NCBI GenBank assembly: GCA_019745555.1
Contig: JAIESX010000042.1
Span: 1 to 62,955, forward strand
Reading direction: 5' to 3'
Length of the DNA stretch: 62,955 bases
Source of the DNA: Burkholderiaceae bacterium
Lineage (GTDB): Bacteria; Pseudomonadota; Gammaproteobacteria; Burkholderiales; Burkholderiaceae_C
Every line of letters starts with the position of its first letter. Positions within the stretch are counted from its first letter, which is position 1. Below are positions 48,161-58,114 of the stretch, piece by piece. Made by a program: the position numbers and the translations under genes. Below the pieces are notes generated by a model. It did not search any database. It was not told the origin of the DNA and saw only the letters and a list, made by a program, of their open reading frames with translations.

Positions 48161-48661
48161 TCAGGGCTCCAGGATAAGGCGCAGCTCGGCGGCTGGGGCG
48201 GGTTGTGCGCGCCGCGCCAGCAGGCGACCGGCTTCGAGCTGCGTGAGGTCGGCCTGCCAGCCATCGGCCGGCGCGGTGCGGCCCTGCAGCCATTCGAACA
48301 GGGCGGCGATCGGGATGTCGGTACCGGTGGCCTCGATGGCCAGGGCGTCGAGGTTGTCGAAGGCGCGGGTCCGCCCGTTGTTGCGCAGCAGGGCGGATCG
48401 CGGATTCCAGCTCAGCTGGGCCAGGGTGGTGCCCAGGGGGCTGGACAAGAGCAACTCGCCGGCGTCGGCCGAGCCGCTGAGTTCGAAGTTCGCGAAGAAG
48501 GATGTGGGTTCGGCGCGGTCCTCGACCCGCAGAGCCAGGCGTCCGCGCCAGTAGCCCTGGGCAGGGGCCGGTGCGCGCAGGACTGGCTGTGCACAACCTG
48601 CCAGCCACAAGGTCGCCAGGCCAGCCAGTGTGGCGCCCAGTTGACGGCGCTGCAGGCTCAC
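48161..48661 (-). CDS. lolB: Outer-membrane lipoprotein LolB
   Basis: Receives lipoproteins from LolA and inserts them in the outer membrane. 166 residues, with a lipobox LWLAGC (lipidated Cys23) after the signal segment, YWRGRLALRVEDR, and SPLGTTLAQLSWNPRSALL. The start is GTG at 48661, overlapping the stop of the upstream TPR gene (GTGA), so both are co-translated. lolB-ispE is a conserved pair. Confidence 0.9.
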   Translation of the reverse strand: MSLQRRQLGATLAGLATLWLAGCAQPVLRAPAPAQGYWRGRLALRVEDRAEPTSFFANFELSGSADAGELLLSSPLGTTLAQLSWNPRSALLRNNGRTRAFDNLDALAIEATGTDIPIAALFEWLQGRTAPADGWQADLTQLEAGRLLARRAQPAPAAELRLILEP

Positions 48662-50397
48662 GGCTTGACCCGCAGACGCTTGAGGGTTTCGACCAGAGTC
48701 TCGTTGTCGGCGTTGAGTTTCAAGCCCTCGCGCCAGATGCTCAGCGCCTGCTCGCGCTGGCCCATGCTCCAGTAGACCTCGCCGAGGTGGGCGGCAATCT
48801 CGGCGTCGGGGCGGGCCCGGTAGGCCTTCTGCAGCACGCGCAGGGCTTCGCTCTTGTTGCCCAGCCTGAACTCGACCCAGCCCAGGCTGTCGGTGATGAA
48901 GGGGTCGTCGGGTGCGAATTCCAGTGCCTTGAGGATGAGTTTGCGTGCCTCGGCCAGGCGCACGTTGCGATCGGCCAGCGAGTAGCCCAGTGCGTTGTAG
49001 GCGTGGTGGTAGTCCGGCTTTTCCGCGATGATGCCGCGCAGGATGCGCTCCATCTCGTCGGTGCGCCCGAGTTTCTCGGCCAGGGTCGCCTGGTCGTAGA
49101 GCAGGTCGTAGTCGCGCGGCTCGCGTTGCGTGGCTTCGGCCAGCAACTCATAGGCCTGGGCGTAGCGCTTGTTGTCGCGAAGCAGCTGGACTTCGGTGGA
49201 GAGTTTCACGCGGGCATCGGCCGGCGAGCGCTCGGGCAGGTTGCGGATGAGTTCGCGGGCTTCGTCGATCTTGCCCTGCCGTGCCAGGATGCCGGCGCGC
49301 CGGCTCTGGGTGCGGACCAGATCCTCGGGGCTGCTGATCCGCGCCAGCCAGGACTCGGCCTGTTTGTAGTCCTTGCGCTGCTCGGCAATCTGGGCCAGTG
49401 CCAGATAGGCCTGGGCCAGCGCACGGCTCGGTTCGTCCACGCCCTGGGCATTGCGGCGCGACTGCATGAGGTCGAGGAACTGCAGCAGCGATTTTTCGGC
49501 GGCGTCGAGGCGGTTGTCCTGCAGCTCCAGCGTGCCGCGGATCAGCCAGGCTTCGGCGTGGTCGGGCTTTTCGGTCGTCACGGCCTGCACCTGGGCGCCG
49601 GCCTCGGCATAGCGCTGGGCATCGAGCAGGGCACGCGCATAGGCCAGACGGACGGCCGTCTGTGGCCGGCCTTCCATGTACCTGCGTACGATGCCCTCGG
49701 CCGACGGTTGCTGCGGTGACATCAGCGTCAAGGCCAGCAGGACCGGCCCTTCGGCCCGCTCGTCCAGGGTCTGGCCGCGGCGGGCAGCCTCAAGCGCGCC
49801 TGCGGGATCGCCGGCCTCCAGCCGCATGCGGCCCACGGCGCTCCAGGCCGGGGCGCCGGTTTGCGCGCTGCTCAGATGCTCGGACAGGGCCTGTTCCAGA
49901 AGGTCGGCTGCCAGCTTCTTGTTGCTGGTGCGCGCGAAATAGGCCGGGAGCGTGACGATGACCAGGTTGCGCTCCCGGGCCTCCGCCAGTGCGACTTCGC
50001 GCTTGAGAGGTTCGACGATTTCACCCAGCCGGTTCAGGCCGATCAGGATCTGCAGCACATAACGGTTGGCCTCGCGTGAGGCGGGCTGGGCCTGCTTCCA
50101 GGCCCGGGCAGCCTGCAGCGCCGATTCGCCAGCGCGCGACTGCAGGGCAATCTCGACGGCACGCTGATACAGCCGGGCGTCGTTGGTCCTGCGGGCGGCG
50201 TCGAGGACCAGGGAGTAGCCCACGCCCGCCTCGCCGCGCTGGGTACTGAATTCGCCAAGCAGCAGCTGATAGAACAGTTCGCCGTCCATGGCCGAATTCA
50301 CGGGCGGATTGGTGGGGGCGGTGGGTTCCGGCTGTTGTGCCTGCGCCGCGAAGGCGAGGGTCAACAGCAGGGGAAGGAGGCGCAGGCGTGAGGACAT
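48658..50397 (-). CDS. Exported TPR-repeat protein
   Basis: About 579 residues: signal peptide (LRLLPLLLTLAFAAQAQ), then many tetratricopeptide-like helical repeats to the end (for example AWSAVGRMRLEAGDPAGALE, AWLIRGTLELQDNRLDAAEK, YNALGYSLADRNVRLAEARK, LGEVYWSMGQREQALSIWRE). It probably acts as a periplasmic scaffold. Its coupling to lolB suggests an envelope-related role. A start at 50409 is also possible. It is divergent from mutM. Confidence 0.88.
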   Translation of the reverse strand: MSSRLRLLPLLLTLAFAAQAQQPEPTAPTNPPVNSAMDGELFYQLLLGEFSTQRGEAGVGYSLVLDAARRTNDARLYQRAVEIALQSRAGESALQAARAWKQAQPASREANRYVLQILIGLNRLGEIVEPLKREVALAEARERNLVIVTLPAYFARTSNKKLAADLLEQALSEHLSSAQTGAPAWSAVGRMRLEAGDPAGALEAARRGQTLDERAEGPVLLALTLMSPQQPSAEGIVRRYMEGRPQTAVRLAYARALLDAQRYAEAGAQVQAVTTEKPDHAEAWLIRGTLELQDNRLDAAEKSLLQFLDLMQSRRNAQGVDEPSRALAQAYLALAQIAEQRKDYKQAESWLARISSPEDLVRTQSRRAGILARQGKIDEARELIRNLPERSPADARVKLSTEVQLLRDNKRYAQAYELLAEATQREPRDYDLLYDQATLAEKLGRTDEMERILRGIIAEKPDYHHAYNALGYSLADRNVRLAEARKLILKALEFAPDDPFITDSLGWVEFRLGNKSEALRVLQKAYRARPDAEIAAHLGEVYWSMGQREQALSIWREGLKLNADNETLVETLKRLRVKP

Positions 50398-50446
50398 ATT
50401 GCAACCCATAATAATCCAAGCCTTGTTTCCCTAGCCTCTGTGTCCC

Positions 50447-51262
50447 ATGCCCGAATTGCCGGAAGTCGAAGCCACGCGTCTGAGTTTTGCCGACCGCATC
50501 GCCGGGGCACGCATCCAGTCGGCTTGGCTGGGCAAACCGCTGCGCTGGCCTCTGGGTGTGCCGCCAGAGCGGCTGGCCGGGCAGACGGTGCGCGGCGTGC
50601 GCCGGCGCGGCAAATACCTGCTGCTCGATCTGGACGAGGGGCTGTTGCTCCTGCATCTGGGCATGTCGGGCAGCCTGAGCTTCGCGCCGGTCTTGCCCCA
50701 GCGTGGCGTGCACGACCACTTCGAGCTGGCGACCACGCGCGGCCTGCTGCGCCTGAACGACCCACGCCGCTTCGGGGCCGTGGTCTGGGCAGCTGGTGAG
50801 GATGCCCCCACGGCGCGCAAGCTGCTGGCGGGGCTGGGGATGGAACCTCTGGGCGAGGCCTTCGACCTGGAGGCTTTTGTCGCCGGGCTCAAGGCACGCC
50901 GGGCCGCCGTCAAGCAGGTGCTGCTGGCTGGCGACGTGGTCGTGGGGGTGGGCAATATCTATGCGTCGGAGGCGCTGTTCCTCGCGGGCATCCGGCCCAC
51001 CCTGAGCGCGGCGCGCATCAGCCGCCCCCGTGCTGCACGTCTCCATGCCGCTATCCGCGAGGTGCTGGGGCGGGCACTGGCAGCCGGTGGCACCACGCTG
51101 CGCAACTACTCCAACGCCGTGGGCGAACGCGGCACCTTCCAGTTCGACGCCAAGGTCTACGGCCGAGAGGGCCTCCCCTGCAAGGTCTGCGGCACCCCGA
51201 TCAAGGCCATCCGGCAGGGCCAGCGCGCAACGTTTTTCTGCCCCCAATGTCAGAAAACATGA
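50447..51262 (+). CDS. mutM: Formamidopyrimidine-DNA glycosylase
   Basis: Excises 8-oxoguanine and formamidopyrimidines and nicks the abasic site. 271 residues. The catalytic N-terminus [11 protein letters not shown] (Pro2, Glu3) fixes the start. Lys in [29 protein letters not shown], and the C-terminal zinc finger [20 protein letters not shown] with CPQC complete the enzyme. mutY, which acts in the same oxidised-guanine repair, lies two genes downstream. Confidence 0.97.
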   Translation: MPELPEVEATRLSFADRIAGARIQSAWLGKPLRWPLGVPPERLAGQTVRGVRRRGKYLLLDLDEGLLLLHLGMSGSLSFAPVLPQRGVHDHFELATTRGLLRLNDPRRFGAVVWAAGEDAPTARKLLAGLGMEPLGEAFDLEAFVAGLKARRAAVKQVLLAGDVVVGVGNIYASEALFLAGIRPTLSAARISRPRAARLHAAIREVLGRALAAGGTTLRNYSNAVGERGTFQFDAKVYGREGLPCKVCGTPIKAIRQGQRATFFCPQCQKT

Positions 51263-51264
51263 GG

Positions 51265-51290
51265 CCTATCAACAAGATAGGTGTTATATT
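51265..51290 (+). promoter_or_regulatory. Candidate extended -10 promoter and small hairpin before the dynamin-like gene
   Basis: TGTTATATT (51282-51290) matches an extended -10 element (TGn followed by TATATT) in an AT-rich patch. Just upstream, CCTATC-AACAA-GATAGG (51265-51281) can form a hairpin, either an operator or the 3' end of mutM mRNA. No good -35 is seen, as is usual for extended -10 promoters. Confidence 0.4.
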
Positions 51291-51332
51291 GAATGTTTGC
51301 AAAATGACCTGAAGTGCGTCTAGGGGACAGAT

Positions 51333-53303
51333 TTGGCTACCTCGTTCAACGAACAGTTTGACCAGCACGGCACATGGCGACGTGAGTTTGCCCTGCGTCT
51401 GAAGTTGCTGGGCGAATGGATGAAGGACCATGATCTGCTCGACGCCGCTGTCGAGGAGCGCCTGCACCGCCTGGAGATGCAGGTGCGTGCCGACAAGGTC
51501 ATGGTGGCTTTCGTCGCCGAGTTTTCGCGTGGCAAGTCCGAGCTGATCAACGCCATCTTCTTCGCCGGCTATGGCCGGCGCATCATGCCGGCCAGCGCCG
51601 GGCGCACCACCATGTGCCCGACCGAGATGGGCTACGACGCCGACGTCCCGCCCTGCCTGCGCCTGCTGCCCATCGAGACGCGCCTGCAGCCGCAGTCCCT
51701 GATGGAGTGGCGCATGGTGCCCGAGAAGTGGACCCGTGTCGATCTTGACGTCAACGATCCGCAGCAGCTCGCCATGGCGCTGGAAAAGGTCTCCGAGACC
51801 CGCCGCGTGTCGCTGGAGGAAGCGCGCGCCCTGGGCTTCTGGAGCAGCCAGAATCCGGGCGACACCCCGCTGCAGGACGCCCAGGGCCGGGTCGAGGTGC
51901 CCAAGTGGCGCCATGCCCTGATCAATATCGCGCATCCGCTGCTCAAACAGGGCCTGGTCATCCTGGACACGCCGGGTCTCAATGCTATCGGCGCCGAGCC
52001 CGAGCTGACCGTGAGCCTGGTGCCGCAGGCTCACGCTGTGGTCTTCATCCTTGGTGCCGATACGGGCGTCACAAAGTCCGACCTCGAGATCTGGCGCGAG
52101 CATCTGATCACCGAGTCCGCCGTCGGCACCGACACGCGCCTGGTCGTGCTCAACAAGATCGATTCGCTCTGGGACGCGCTGAGTTCGCCGGCCCAGATCC
52201 AGATGCAGATCGACCGCCAGCGCGCGACCACCGCCGAGATCCTCGGCCTGTCGCGCGAGCAGGTGCTGCCCGTCTCGGCCCAGAAAGGGCTGGTGGGCAA
52301 GGTCACCGACGACGCCAAGCTGCTGCAGGCCAGCTGCCTGCCGGCGCTGGAGGAAGTCCTGGCGCAGCGCATCATGGGCCAGCGCCAGCGCATCCTGGGC
52401 GCGGCTGTGGCCGTGGGCATCTCCGACCTGCAGCTCGAGGTGGGGCGCGTGCTCAACATCCGCCGCCGCGATCTCAACGAGCAGATGCTCGAGCTCAAGG
52501 GCCTGCAGGGCAAGAATGCGGCGGTCATCAAGCACATGCGCCTGCGCATCTCGCAGGAACAGGCCGAGTTCGACCGCGCCGGCGCCAAGATCCACGCCGT
52601 GCGCTCCGTGCACCTGAAGCTGCTGCGCGACGTGTTCGGCCTGCTGAGCAGCAAGAACCTCAAGCGCGAGATGAACCAGCTCATGCAGTCCCTGCTGCAG
52701 ACCGGCCTCAAGCTCGGCGTCAAGAAGTCCTACGGCGACACCTTCGACCGTCTGCGCGAGAACCTGCGCCATGTGCAGGCGCTCACGGCCGAGATCCAGA
52801 CCATGCTGGATGCCTCGTTCAAGCAGCTCAATGCCGAGCAGGGCTTCTCCCTGCAGCCGCCGGCCGAGCCCAAGATGCAGCCCTACATCGACAGCCTCGA
52901 CCAGATCGAGCGCGGTCATCTTCAGTACCTGGGCCTGGGCAATGCCTTCCGCCTGGCCCAGCCCGAGTTCGCCGACCGCCTGGTGCGCGCCCTGGCCACG
53001 CGCCTGCGCGGTGTCTACCAGGCCGCGCTGGGCGATGTGGAGCTGTGGAGCAAGTCGGCTGCGGCCCAGCTCGACGCCCAGCTGCGCGAACGCCGTCGCA
53101 ATTTCAGTCGCCGCCTGGAGGCCATCGACCGCATCCAGCAGGCTGCGGGAGGGCTGGATGAGCGCATCGGCGAGATCGATGGCCAGTTCAAGGCCCTGAA
53201 CCAGCTCGACGCCAAACTGCTCGAACTCACGGCCTACCTGATCCGGGCCCAGGACGTGACCAAGCCCAAGGACACGGTGGCGGCCGAACTGCAGGCCTCG
53301 TGA
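51333..53303 (+). CDS. Dynamin-family large GTPase
   Basis: A 656-residue bacterial dynamin-like protein. G1 reads VAEFSRGKSELINAIF (GKS at 67-69); the first P-loop residue is Ala62 instead of the usual Gly. G3 is DTPGLN and G4 NKID (VVLNKIDSLWDAL). Long helical or coiled-coil stretches follow (about 360-460 and 500-640). No membrane span is evident, so any membrane action would be peripheral. The start is TTG at 51333 with AGGGGA upstream; the next ATG is 30 codons in. The stop overlaps the mutY GTG, tying a membrane-remodelling-type GTPase to a DNA repair gene. Confidence 0.87.
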   Translation: MATSFNEQFDQHGTWRREFALRLKLLGEWMKDHDLLDAAVEERLHRLEMQVRADKVMVAFVAEFSRGKSELINAIFFAGYGRRIMPASAGRTTMCPTEMGYDADVPPCLRLLPIETRLQPQSLMEWRMVPEKWTRVDLDVNDPQQLAMALEKVSETRRVSLEEARALGFWSSQNPGDTPLQDAQGRVEVPKWRHALINIAHPLLKQGLVILDTPGLNAIGAEPELTVSLVPQAHAVVFILGADTGVTKSDLEIWREHLITESAVGTDTRLVVLNKIDSLWDALSSPAQIQMQIDRQRATTAEILGLSREQVLPVSAQKGLVGKVTDDAKLLQASCLPALEEVLAQRIMGQRQRILGAAVAVGISDLQLEVGRVLNIRRRDLNEQMLELKGLQGKNAAVIKHMRLRISQEQAEFDRAGAKIHAVRSVHLKLLRDVFGLLSSKNLKREMNQLMQSLLQTGLKLGVKKSYGDTFDRLRENLRHVQALTAEIQTMLDASFKQLNAEQGFSLQPPAEPKMQPYIDSLDQIERGHLQYLGLGNAFRLAQPEFADRLVRALATRLRGVYQAALGDVELWSKSAAAQLDAQLRERRRNFSRRLEAIDRIQQAAGGLDERIGEIDGQFKALNQLDAKLLELTAYLIRAQDVTKPKDTVAAELQAS

Positions 53304-54373
53304 GCCGGCCCAGGTCTTCGGCTGCCCCCGCGCCCGTGCGCCTGCCCGAGGGATGGGCCGCCCGGCTGCTGCGCTGGCAGTCCCGCCACGGCCGGCAGGA
53401 CCTGCCTTGGCAGGGCACGCGCGATCCCTATCGCGTCTGGCTCTCCGAGATCATGTTGCAGCAGACCCAGGTGGTCACGGTGCGGGACTATTACGCGCGC
53501 TTCCTGCAACGTTTCCCCGACGTGCGCGCTCTGGCCGCGGCCGGCCTCGACGATGTTCTGGGGCTCTGGAGCGGCCTGGGTTACTACAGTCGCGCGCGCA
53601 ACCTGCACGCTTGTGCCGTGCAGGTGGTCGCGTTGCACGACGGCGAATTCCCACGCACGGCCGCGCAGCTGCAGGCGCTGCCGGGTATCGGCCCGTCCAC
53701 CGCGGCGGCCATCGCCTCGATTTGTTATGGTGAGCGCGTCGCCATCCTGGACGGGAATGTGAAGCGGGTGCTCACGCGTGTGCTGGGCTACGGCGCCGAT
53801 CTAGCCCAGGGGGCGAACGAGCGCGCGCTGTGGCAGCTGGCCACTGAACTGCTGCCGCAGCGCGACCTGCACAACACCATGCCGCGCTACACCCAGGGTG
53901 TCATGGACCTGGGGGCCACTGTCTGTCTGCCCCGCAAGCCGGCCTGCACCGCCTGTCCGGCCGCCGGCTTCTGCGTGGCCTTGCTTGAGAACCGTCCGGA
54001 ACACTACCCCGTCAAGACACGCAAGCTCAAGCGCACAGCGCAGTCGCTCTGGCTGTTATGGGCGCATACACGCGACGGCGCAGTCTGGCTGCGCCGGCGG
54101 CCCACGCCCGGGGTCTGGGCCGGCCTCTACTGTCTGGAGCTCTACGACAGCGATGCCGGGCTGCGCGCGTCCGTGCCTGCTGCTTACCGGGAGCGCTTGG
54201 AGGATCTGCAGGTCTTTACCCACGTGCTCACGCACAAGGACCTGCACCTGCATCCCGTGCGCGTGCAGCTGCCGGCCAGGATTAGGCTGTCGGAGGCGGG
54301 GGGCTGGATACCGGCGGCCGACTGGCCCGCGTTGGGCCTGCCGGCGCCCGTGCGCAAGCTGCTGCGCAGCTGA
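53300..54373 (+). CDS. mutY: A/G-specific adenine glycosylase
   Basis: Removes adenine mispaired with 8-oxoguanine. 357 residues: helix-hairpin-helix LPGIGPSTAAAIASICYG, Glu50 in SEIMLQQTQV, catalytic Asp151 (LDGNVKRVLTR), the 4Fe-4S cysteines C209, C216, C219 and C225 (CLPRKPACTACPAAGFC), and a C-terminal Nudix-like 8-oxoG recognition domain. The start is GTG at 53300, overlapping the stop of the GTPase gene. It converges with rapZ, leaving 9 bp. Confidence 0.96.
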   Translation: MSRPRSSAAPAPVRLPEGWAARLLRWQSRHGRQDLPWQGTRDPYRVWLSEIMLQQTQVVTVRDYYARFLQRFPDVRALAAAGLDDVLGLWSGLGYYSRARNLHACAVQVVALHDGEFPRTAAQLQALPGIGPSTAAAIASICYGERVAILDGNVKRVLTRVLGYGADLAQGANERALWQLATELLPQRDLHNTMPRYTQGVMDLGATVCLPRKPACTACPAAGFCVALLENRPEHYPVKTRKLKRTAQSLWLLWAHTRDGAVWLRRRPTPGVWAGLYCLELYDSDAGLRASVPAAYRERLEDLQVFTHVLTHKDLHLHPVRVQLPARIRLSEAGGWIPAADWPALGLPAPVRKLLRS

Positions 54374-54382
54374 GCGAGCGGG

Positions 54383-55240
54383 TCAGCCCAGTTCGCGGTG
54401 GCGGCGCAGGGTCTGCCAGCGCGCACCGAAATGCCGCGCCAGTTCTTCCACCAGATAGACCGATCGGTGCTGGCCGCCCGTGCAGCCGATAGCCACCGTC
54501 ACATAGCTGCGGTGGTTGTGCGAGAGCGCATCCAGCCACTGGTCGAGAAAGACCTGGATGTGCTCTCGCATGCGAACGACCTCGGGCTGGGCGCGCAGGA
54601 AGTCCGCCACGGGGGCATCGAGGCCCGTGAGCGGGCGCAGCTCGGGTTCGTAATGCGGGTTGGGCAGCATGCGCACGTCGAACACATAGTCCGCGTCCAC
54701 CGGGATGCCGCGTTTGAAGGCGAAAGATTCGAAGACCAGGGTCAGCGGGCTGCCGGGCAGGCGCATCACGTCCTTGACATAGCCCTGCAGCTGCGAGGGA
54801 CGGATGAGGCTGGTGTCGATGACCTGGGCCTGCTCGCGCAGATCGGCCAGCAGCTCGCGTTCGAGTTCAATGGCCTCGGCCAGCACACGGTTCAGGTCAT
54901 CGGTCTCGCCGATGGCCTGTGACAGCGGATGGCGGCGGCGCGTCTCGGAGTAGCGGCGCATCAGGGTTTCGGTCGAGGCGTCGAGGAACAGGGGTTTGAC
55001 CGTGATGCCCTGCTGACGCAAGGCCTTGAGCTGCGCCGGCACCAGGGGCAGCGAGGTGGCGCTGCGTACGTCCATCGCAATCGCCACCCGCTTGGCAGCA
55101 TGCTGCTGCTCCAGTGTGACCAGGGCTTGCAGCAGCTCGGGCGGCAGGTTGTCGACGCAGTAGTAGCCCGCGTCCTCCAGCGCGTTGAGCGCCACCGATT
55201 TGCCGGAGCCGGACATGCCAGTGATGAGGACGATCTCCAT
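54383..55240 (-). CDS. rapZ: RNase adapter protein RapZ
   Basis: Nucleotide-binding protein that in enterics guides RNase E to the GlmZ/GlmY small RNAs and so tunes GlcN6P synthase. 285 residues: Walker [21 protein letters not shown] (8-15), [29 protein letters not shown], and the C-terminal [20 protein letters not shown]. It lies 7 bp after recN on the same strand; a recN-rapZ neighbourhood is usual in Burkholderiales. Confidence 0.95.
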   Translation of the reverse strand: MEIVLITGMSGSGKSVALNALEDAGYYCVDNLPPELLQALVTLEQQHAAKRVAIAMDVRSATSLPLVPAQLKALRQQGITVKPLFLDASTETLMRRYSETRRRHPLSQAIGETDDLNRVLAEAIELERELLADLREQAQVIDTSLIRPSQLQGYVKDVMRLPGSPLTLVFESFAFKRGIPVDADYVFDVRMLPNPHYEPELRPLTGLDAPVADFLRAQPEVVRMREHIQVFLDQWLDALSHNHRSYVTVAIGCTGGQHRSVYLVEELARHFGARWQTLRRHRELG

Positions 55241-55247
55241 CGCGAGC

Positions 55248-56909
55248 TCAGCCCTGGCCCTGCAGCATTTCCTTGGCGTGGGCCAGCGTGGTGCTGGACA
55301 GGCGCTCCCCGCCCAGCATGCGGGCGATCTCGCCCACGCGGGCTTCGCCCTGCACCAGGCCGACCTGGCTCAGCGTGGCCTGGCCCTGGCGCTGCTTGGC
55401 CACGACCAGATGGTGGTCGGCACAGGCGGCGACCTGAGGCAGGTGGGTCACGGCCAGGACCTGGCGGTCGCGGCCCAGCTGTTTCATCAGACGGCCCACG
55501 GTCTCGGCCACGGCGCCGCCCACGCCGGAATCGACCTCGTCGAAGATCAGGGTCTGGGCCGAGCCCAGCTGGCTGGTGGTGACCGCGATAGCCAGCGCGA
55601 TGCGCGAGAGCTCGCCACCCGAGGCTACCTTGCCCACGGGACGCGGCGTGCTGCCGGCATGGCCGGCGACCAGAAACTGGACTTCTTCGAGGCCGCTCTG
55701 CATCGGGTGCTCGGCCTTGTGCAACTGCACCTCGAAGCGCCCGCCCTGCATGCCCAGGCCCTGCATGGCCTGGGTGATGGCCTGGGCCAGCTTGGGCGCG
55801 GCCACGGCGCGAGCTTTCGATATGGTTTGTGCTTCCTTCAGATAAGCGGCCTGGGCCTGCTGCTCGGCTGCTTCGAGGGCGGCCAGATCGGCGGCAGCGT
55901 CGAGCCGTGCCAGCTCGTCCTTCCAGCCGGCCAGGGTGGCGGCCAGCTCTTCGGGTGCGCGCTTGTAGCGGCGCGCGAGCGATAGCCACTGCGTCATGCG
56001 TGCATCGAGCTCGGCCAGACGTTCGGGGTCCAGATCGGTACGTCGCAGGTAGGCGCGCAGCGTGTGCACACTGTCCTCCACCTGGGCCAGGCTGGAGTTC
56101 AGCACTTCGACCAGTGACTTGAATTCTGGTTCGAGGTGCTCCTGATTCTGTAGCAACTGGCGGGCGCCGTCGAGTGCGTGGTTGGCGCCGCCTTCCTCGC
56201 CGTCGAGCGCTTCCAGCGCACCCTGGGCCGCATCCATCAGGGCCTGGGCATGGGCCAGGCGGCTGTGGTCGGTGTTCAGCGTCTCCCACTCCCCAGGCTG
56301 GGGAGCGAGCTTCTCGATCTCGCCGATCTGCCAGCCCAGGCGCTCGCGCTCGCGCTGCAGCGTGTCCTGGGCCTTGCGGGCCTCGTCCAGCGTGTGCAGT
56401 GCGGTGCGCCATTGTTCCCAGCGCTGGTCCAGGGCGCTGGTGTCGAGCTGGGCGTAGGCATCGAGCAGGCCGCGCACGGCATCGGCGCGCGTCAGGCTCT
56501 GCCAGGCGTGCTGGCCGTGGATGTCGAAGAGCTGCTCGCCAAGCTCGCGCAGCTGGGTGGCCGTGGCGGGGCTGCCGTTGATCCAGGCGCGGCTCTTGCC
56601 CTGGGTGTCTACGGTACGGCGCAGCAGCAGCGTGGCTCCCGGATCGAAGCCGGGATCGAAACCCGCGTCCTCCAGCCAAGCCTGCAGGCCGGTGCAGTCA
56701 TCGAATTCGACGCTCACATCGGTGCGGCCGGCACCTTCGCGGATCAGGCCGGTGTCGGCCCGGGCCCCGGTCACGAGCTGGAGGGCATCGATCAGGATGG
56801 ACTTGCCGGCACCAGTCTCGCCCGTGAGCACGGTGAAGCCCTTGTCGAGCTCCAGGTCGAGCTCATCGATGATGACGAAATCCCGCAGAACGATGCGTTT
56901 GAGGCTCAT
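55248..56909 (-). CDS. recN: DNA repair protein RecN
   Basis: SMC-like ATPase that helps double-strand break repair. 553 residues: Walker [21 protein letters not shown] (30-37), a long coiled-coil middle (about 150-370) and the C-terminal ATPase half with [16 protein letters not shown] and [13 protein letters not shown]. The start at 56909 overlaps the nadK stop (ATGA), so nadK and recN are translated together. Confidence 0.96.
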   Translation of the reverse strand: MSLKRIVLRDFVIIDELDLELDKGFTVLTGETGAGKSILIDALQLVTGARADTGLIREGAGRTDVSVEFDDCTGLQAWLEDAGFDPGFDPGATLLLRRTVDTQGKSRAWINGSPATATQLRELGEQLFDIHGQHAWQSLTRADAVRGLLDAYAQLDTSALDQRWEQWRTALHTLDEARKAQDTLQRERERLGWQIGEIEKLAPQPGEWETLNTDHSRLAHAQALMDAAQGALEALDGEEGGANHALDGARQLLQNQEHLEPEFKSLVEVLNSSLAQVEDSVHTLRAYLRRTDLDPERLAELDARMTQWLSLARRYKRAPEELAATLAGWKDELARLDAAADLAALEAAEQQAQAAYLKEAQTISKARAVAAPKLAQAITQAMQGLGMQGGRFEVQLHKAEHPMQSGLEEVQFLVAGHAGSTPRPVGKVASGGELSRIALAIAVTTSQLGSAQTLIFDEVDSGVGGAVAETVGRLMKQLGRDRQVLAVTHLPQVAACADHHLVVAKQRQGQATLSQVGLVQGEARVGEIARMLGGERLSSTTLAHAKEMLQGQG

Positions 56910-57808
56910 GGTCCCGTGATTCCTTCGTTCCAGTGCAGCTTCTGCCGCAGGGTGTCGAAATAGCTCCAGCCGCGCGGGTGCAGGAAGCGCACGCTGTGCT
57001 CGGAGCGACTCACGATGATGCGGTCCCCCTGATGAAGCGCCGCCAGGGACTGCATGTCGAAATTGGCAATGGCCTCGCGGTCCGAGGCGATCTCGATGGC
57101 CACTTCCGAGGTGCTGGACAGCACCACGGGGCGGTTGGACAGGGTGTGCGGCGCGATCGGCGCCATCACCCAGCCCGGGATGGACGGGTGCAGGATGGGG
57201 CCGCCGGCCGAGAGCGAGTAGGCCGTAGAGCCCGTGGGCGTGGCCACGATCAGGCCGTCGGCACGCTGGTTGGCGACGAAGTGGCCGTCCACCTCCACGC
57301 GCAGTTCCACCATGCCCGAGCTGTTCCCGCGGTGTACCACCACGTCGTTCATGGCCAGGGTGTCGAACACGCATTGCCCCTGGCGCAGCACGCGGGCGTG
57401 CATGAGCTGGCGGCTTTCTTCCTCGTACTCGCCACGCAGCATGGGCGGCAGCACCGTTTCGAAGCTGCCGAAGGGGATGTCCGTCATGAAGCCCAGGCGG
57501 CCATGGTTGATGCCGATCAGCGGCACCCCTGTGCTGGCCAGCTTGCGGCCGATGCCCAGCATGGTGCCGTCGCCGCCCACCACCAGGCCCAGGTCGCACT
57601 GCCGGCCGATGGCCTCCACGTCCAGCGTGGGGTAGTCCGTCAGGCCAGCGTTCGCGGCGGTCTGCTCTTCCACCCTGACCTGGCAGCCCTGGGTCTGCAG
57701 CAGGGCGGCGATATCGGCCAGGGCCGGCCGGCTGCGGCTGCCGGTTCCCGCAGCGCTTGCGGTCTGGTACTTGCCTATCAGGGCCACCTGGCGGAATCTG
57801 GAGCTCAT
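56906..57808 (-). CDS. nadK: NAD kinase
   Basis: Phosphorylates NAD to NADP. 300 residues: [18 protein letters not shown] (GGDGT 78-82), [22 protein letters not shown] and [16 protein letters not shown]. The start at 57808 ([14 protein letters not shown]) fits the family; a TTG two codons upstream is open but less likely. The upstream bases (TAATTTGCGC) lack a Shine-Dalgarno sequence. The phage repressor gene ends only 15 bp upstream on the same strand, so the native nadK leader has probably been displaced by the prophage. Confidence 0.95.
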   Translation of the reverse strand: MSSRFRQVALIGKYQTASAAGTGSRSRPALADIAALLQTQGCQVRVEEQTAANAGLTDYPTLDVEAIGRQCDLGLVVGGDGTMLGIGRKLASTGVPLIGINHGRLGFMTDIPFGSFETVLPPMLRGEYEEESRQLMHARVLRQGQCVFDTLAMNDVVVHRGNSSGMVELRVEVDGHFVANQRADGLIVATPTGSTAYSLSAGGPILHPSIPGWVMAPIAPHTLSNRPVVLSSTSEVAIEIASDREAIANFDMQSLAALHQGDRIIVSRSEHSVRFLHPRGWSYFDTLRQKLHWNEGITGP

Positions 57809-57823
57809 GCGCAAATTACATCA

Positions 57824-58087
57824 TTAAAGTGAAGTAATCTGCCGCGCTCGCTTGAGCATGCGCTCCTTGCACGCACTGTCTTTCTCGCTTTCCACTGCGG
57901 CGATGAAGACCCATCCCTCTACGTTCTTACCCAGCTTCTCCGCTAGGGCTCCCGCGATTGCTGGGCTCAGGTGCCCTCTTGCCTTTGCCGTGTGCAAGGT
58001 GTTACGCGAGATTTTCAGTTCTTCCACCCACTCCGGGGACGGCTTTACCTTCAGAGCTTCCTCTAGCAGATTCATCGTGCTTTGCAT
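57824..58087 (-). CDS. Phage repressor-like protein (DUF3693-type helix-turn-helix)
   Basis: An 87-residue basic protein. The central part (VEELKISRNTLHTAKARGHL, SPAIAGALAEKLGK) reads as a helix-turn-helix, followed by EGWVFIAAVESEKDSACKER, typical of DUF3693 regulators of inoviruses. The start at 58087 follows AGGAGA. It is divergent from all other phage genes, with three palindromic operators in the intervening promoter region, so it most likely represses the rightward phage promoter. It ends 15 bp before nadK on the same strand. Confidence 0.75.
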   Translation of the reverse strand: MQSTMNLLEEALKVKPSPEWVEELKISRNTLHTAKARGHLSPAIAGALAEKLGKNVEGWVFIAAVESEKDSACKERMLKRARQITSL

Positions 58088-58114
58088 AGTCGGGTTCTCC
58101 TGTTGTTGCTGGCT

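Noticed and set aside
57800..57845. dif-like XerCD site as the prophage attachment site
   Set aside because: Only a short stretch (TTGCGCAT) resembles the XerC arm; the central and XerD parts do not match, so no att site was called.
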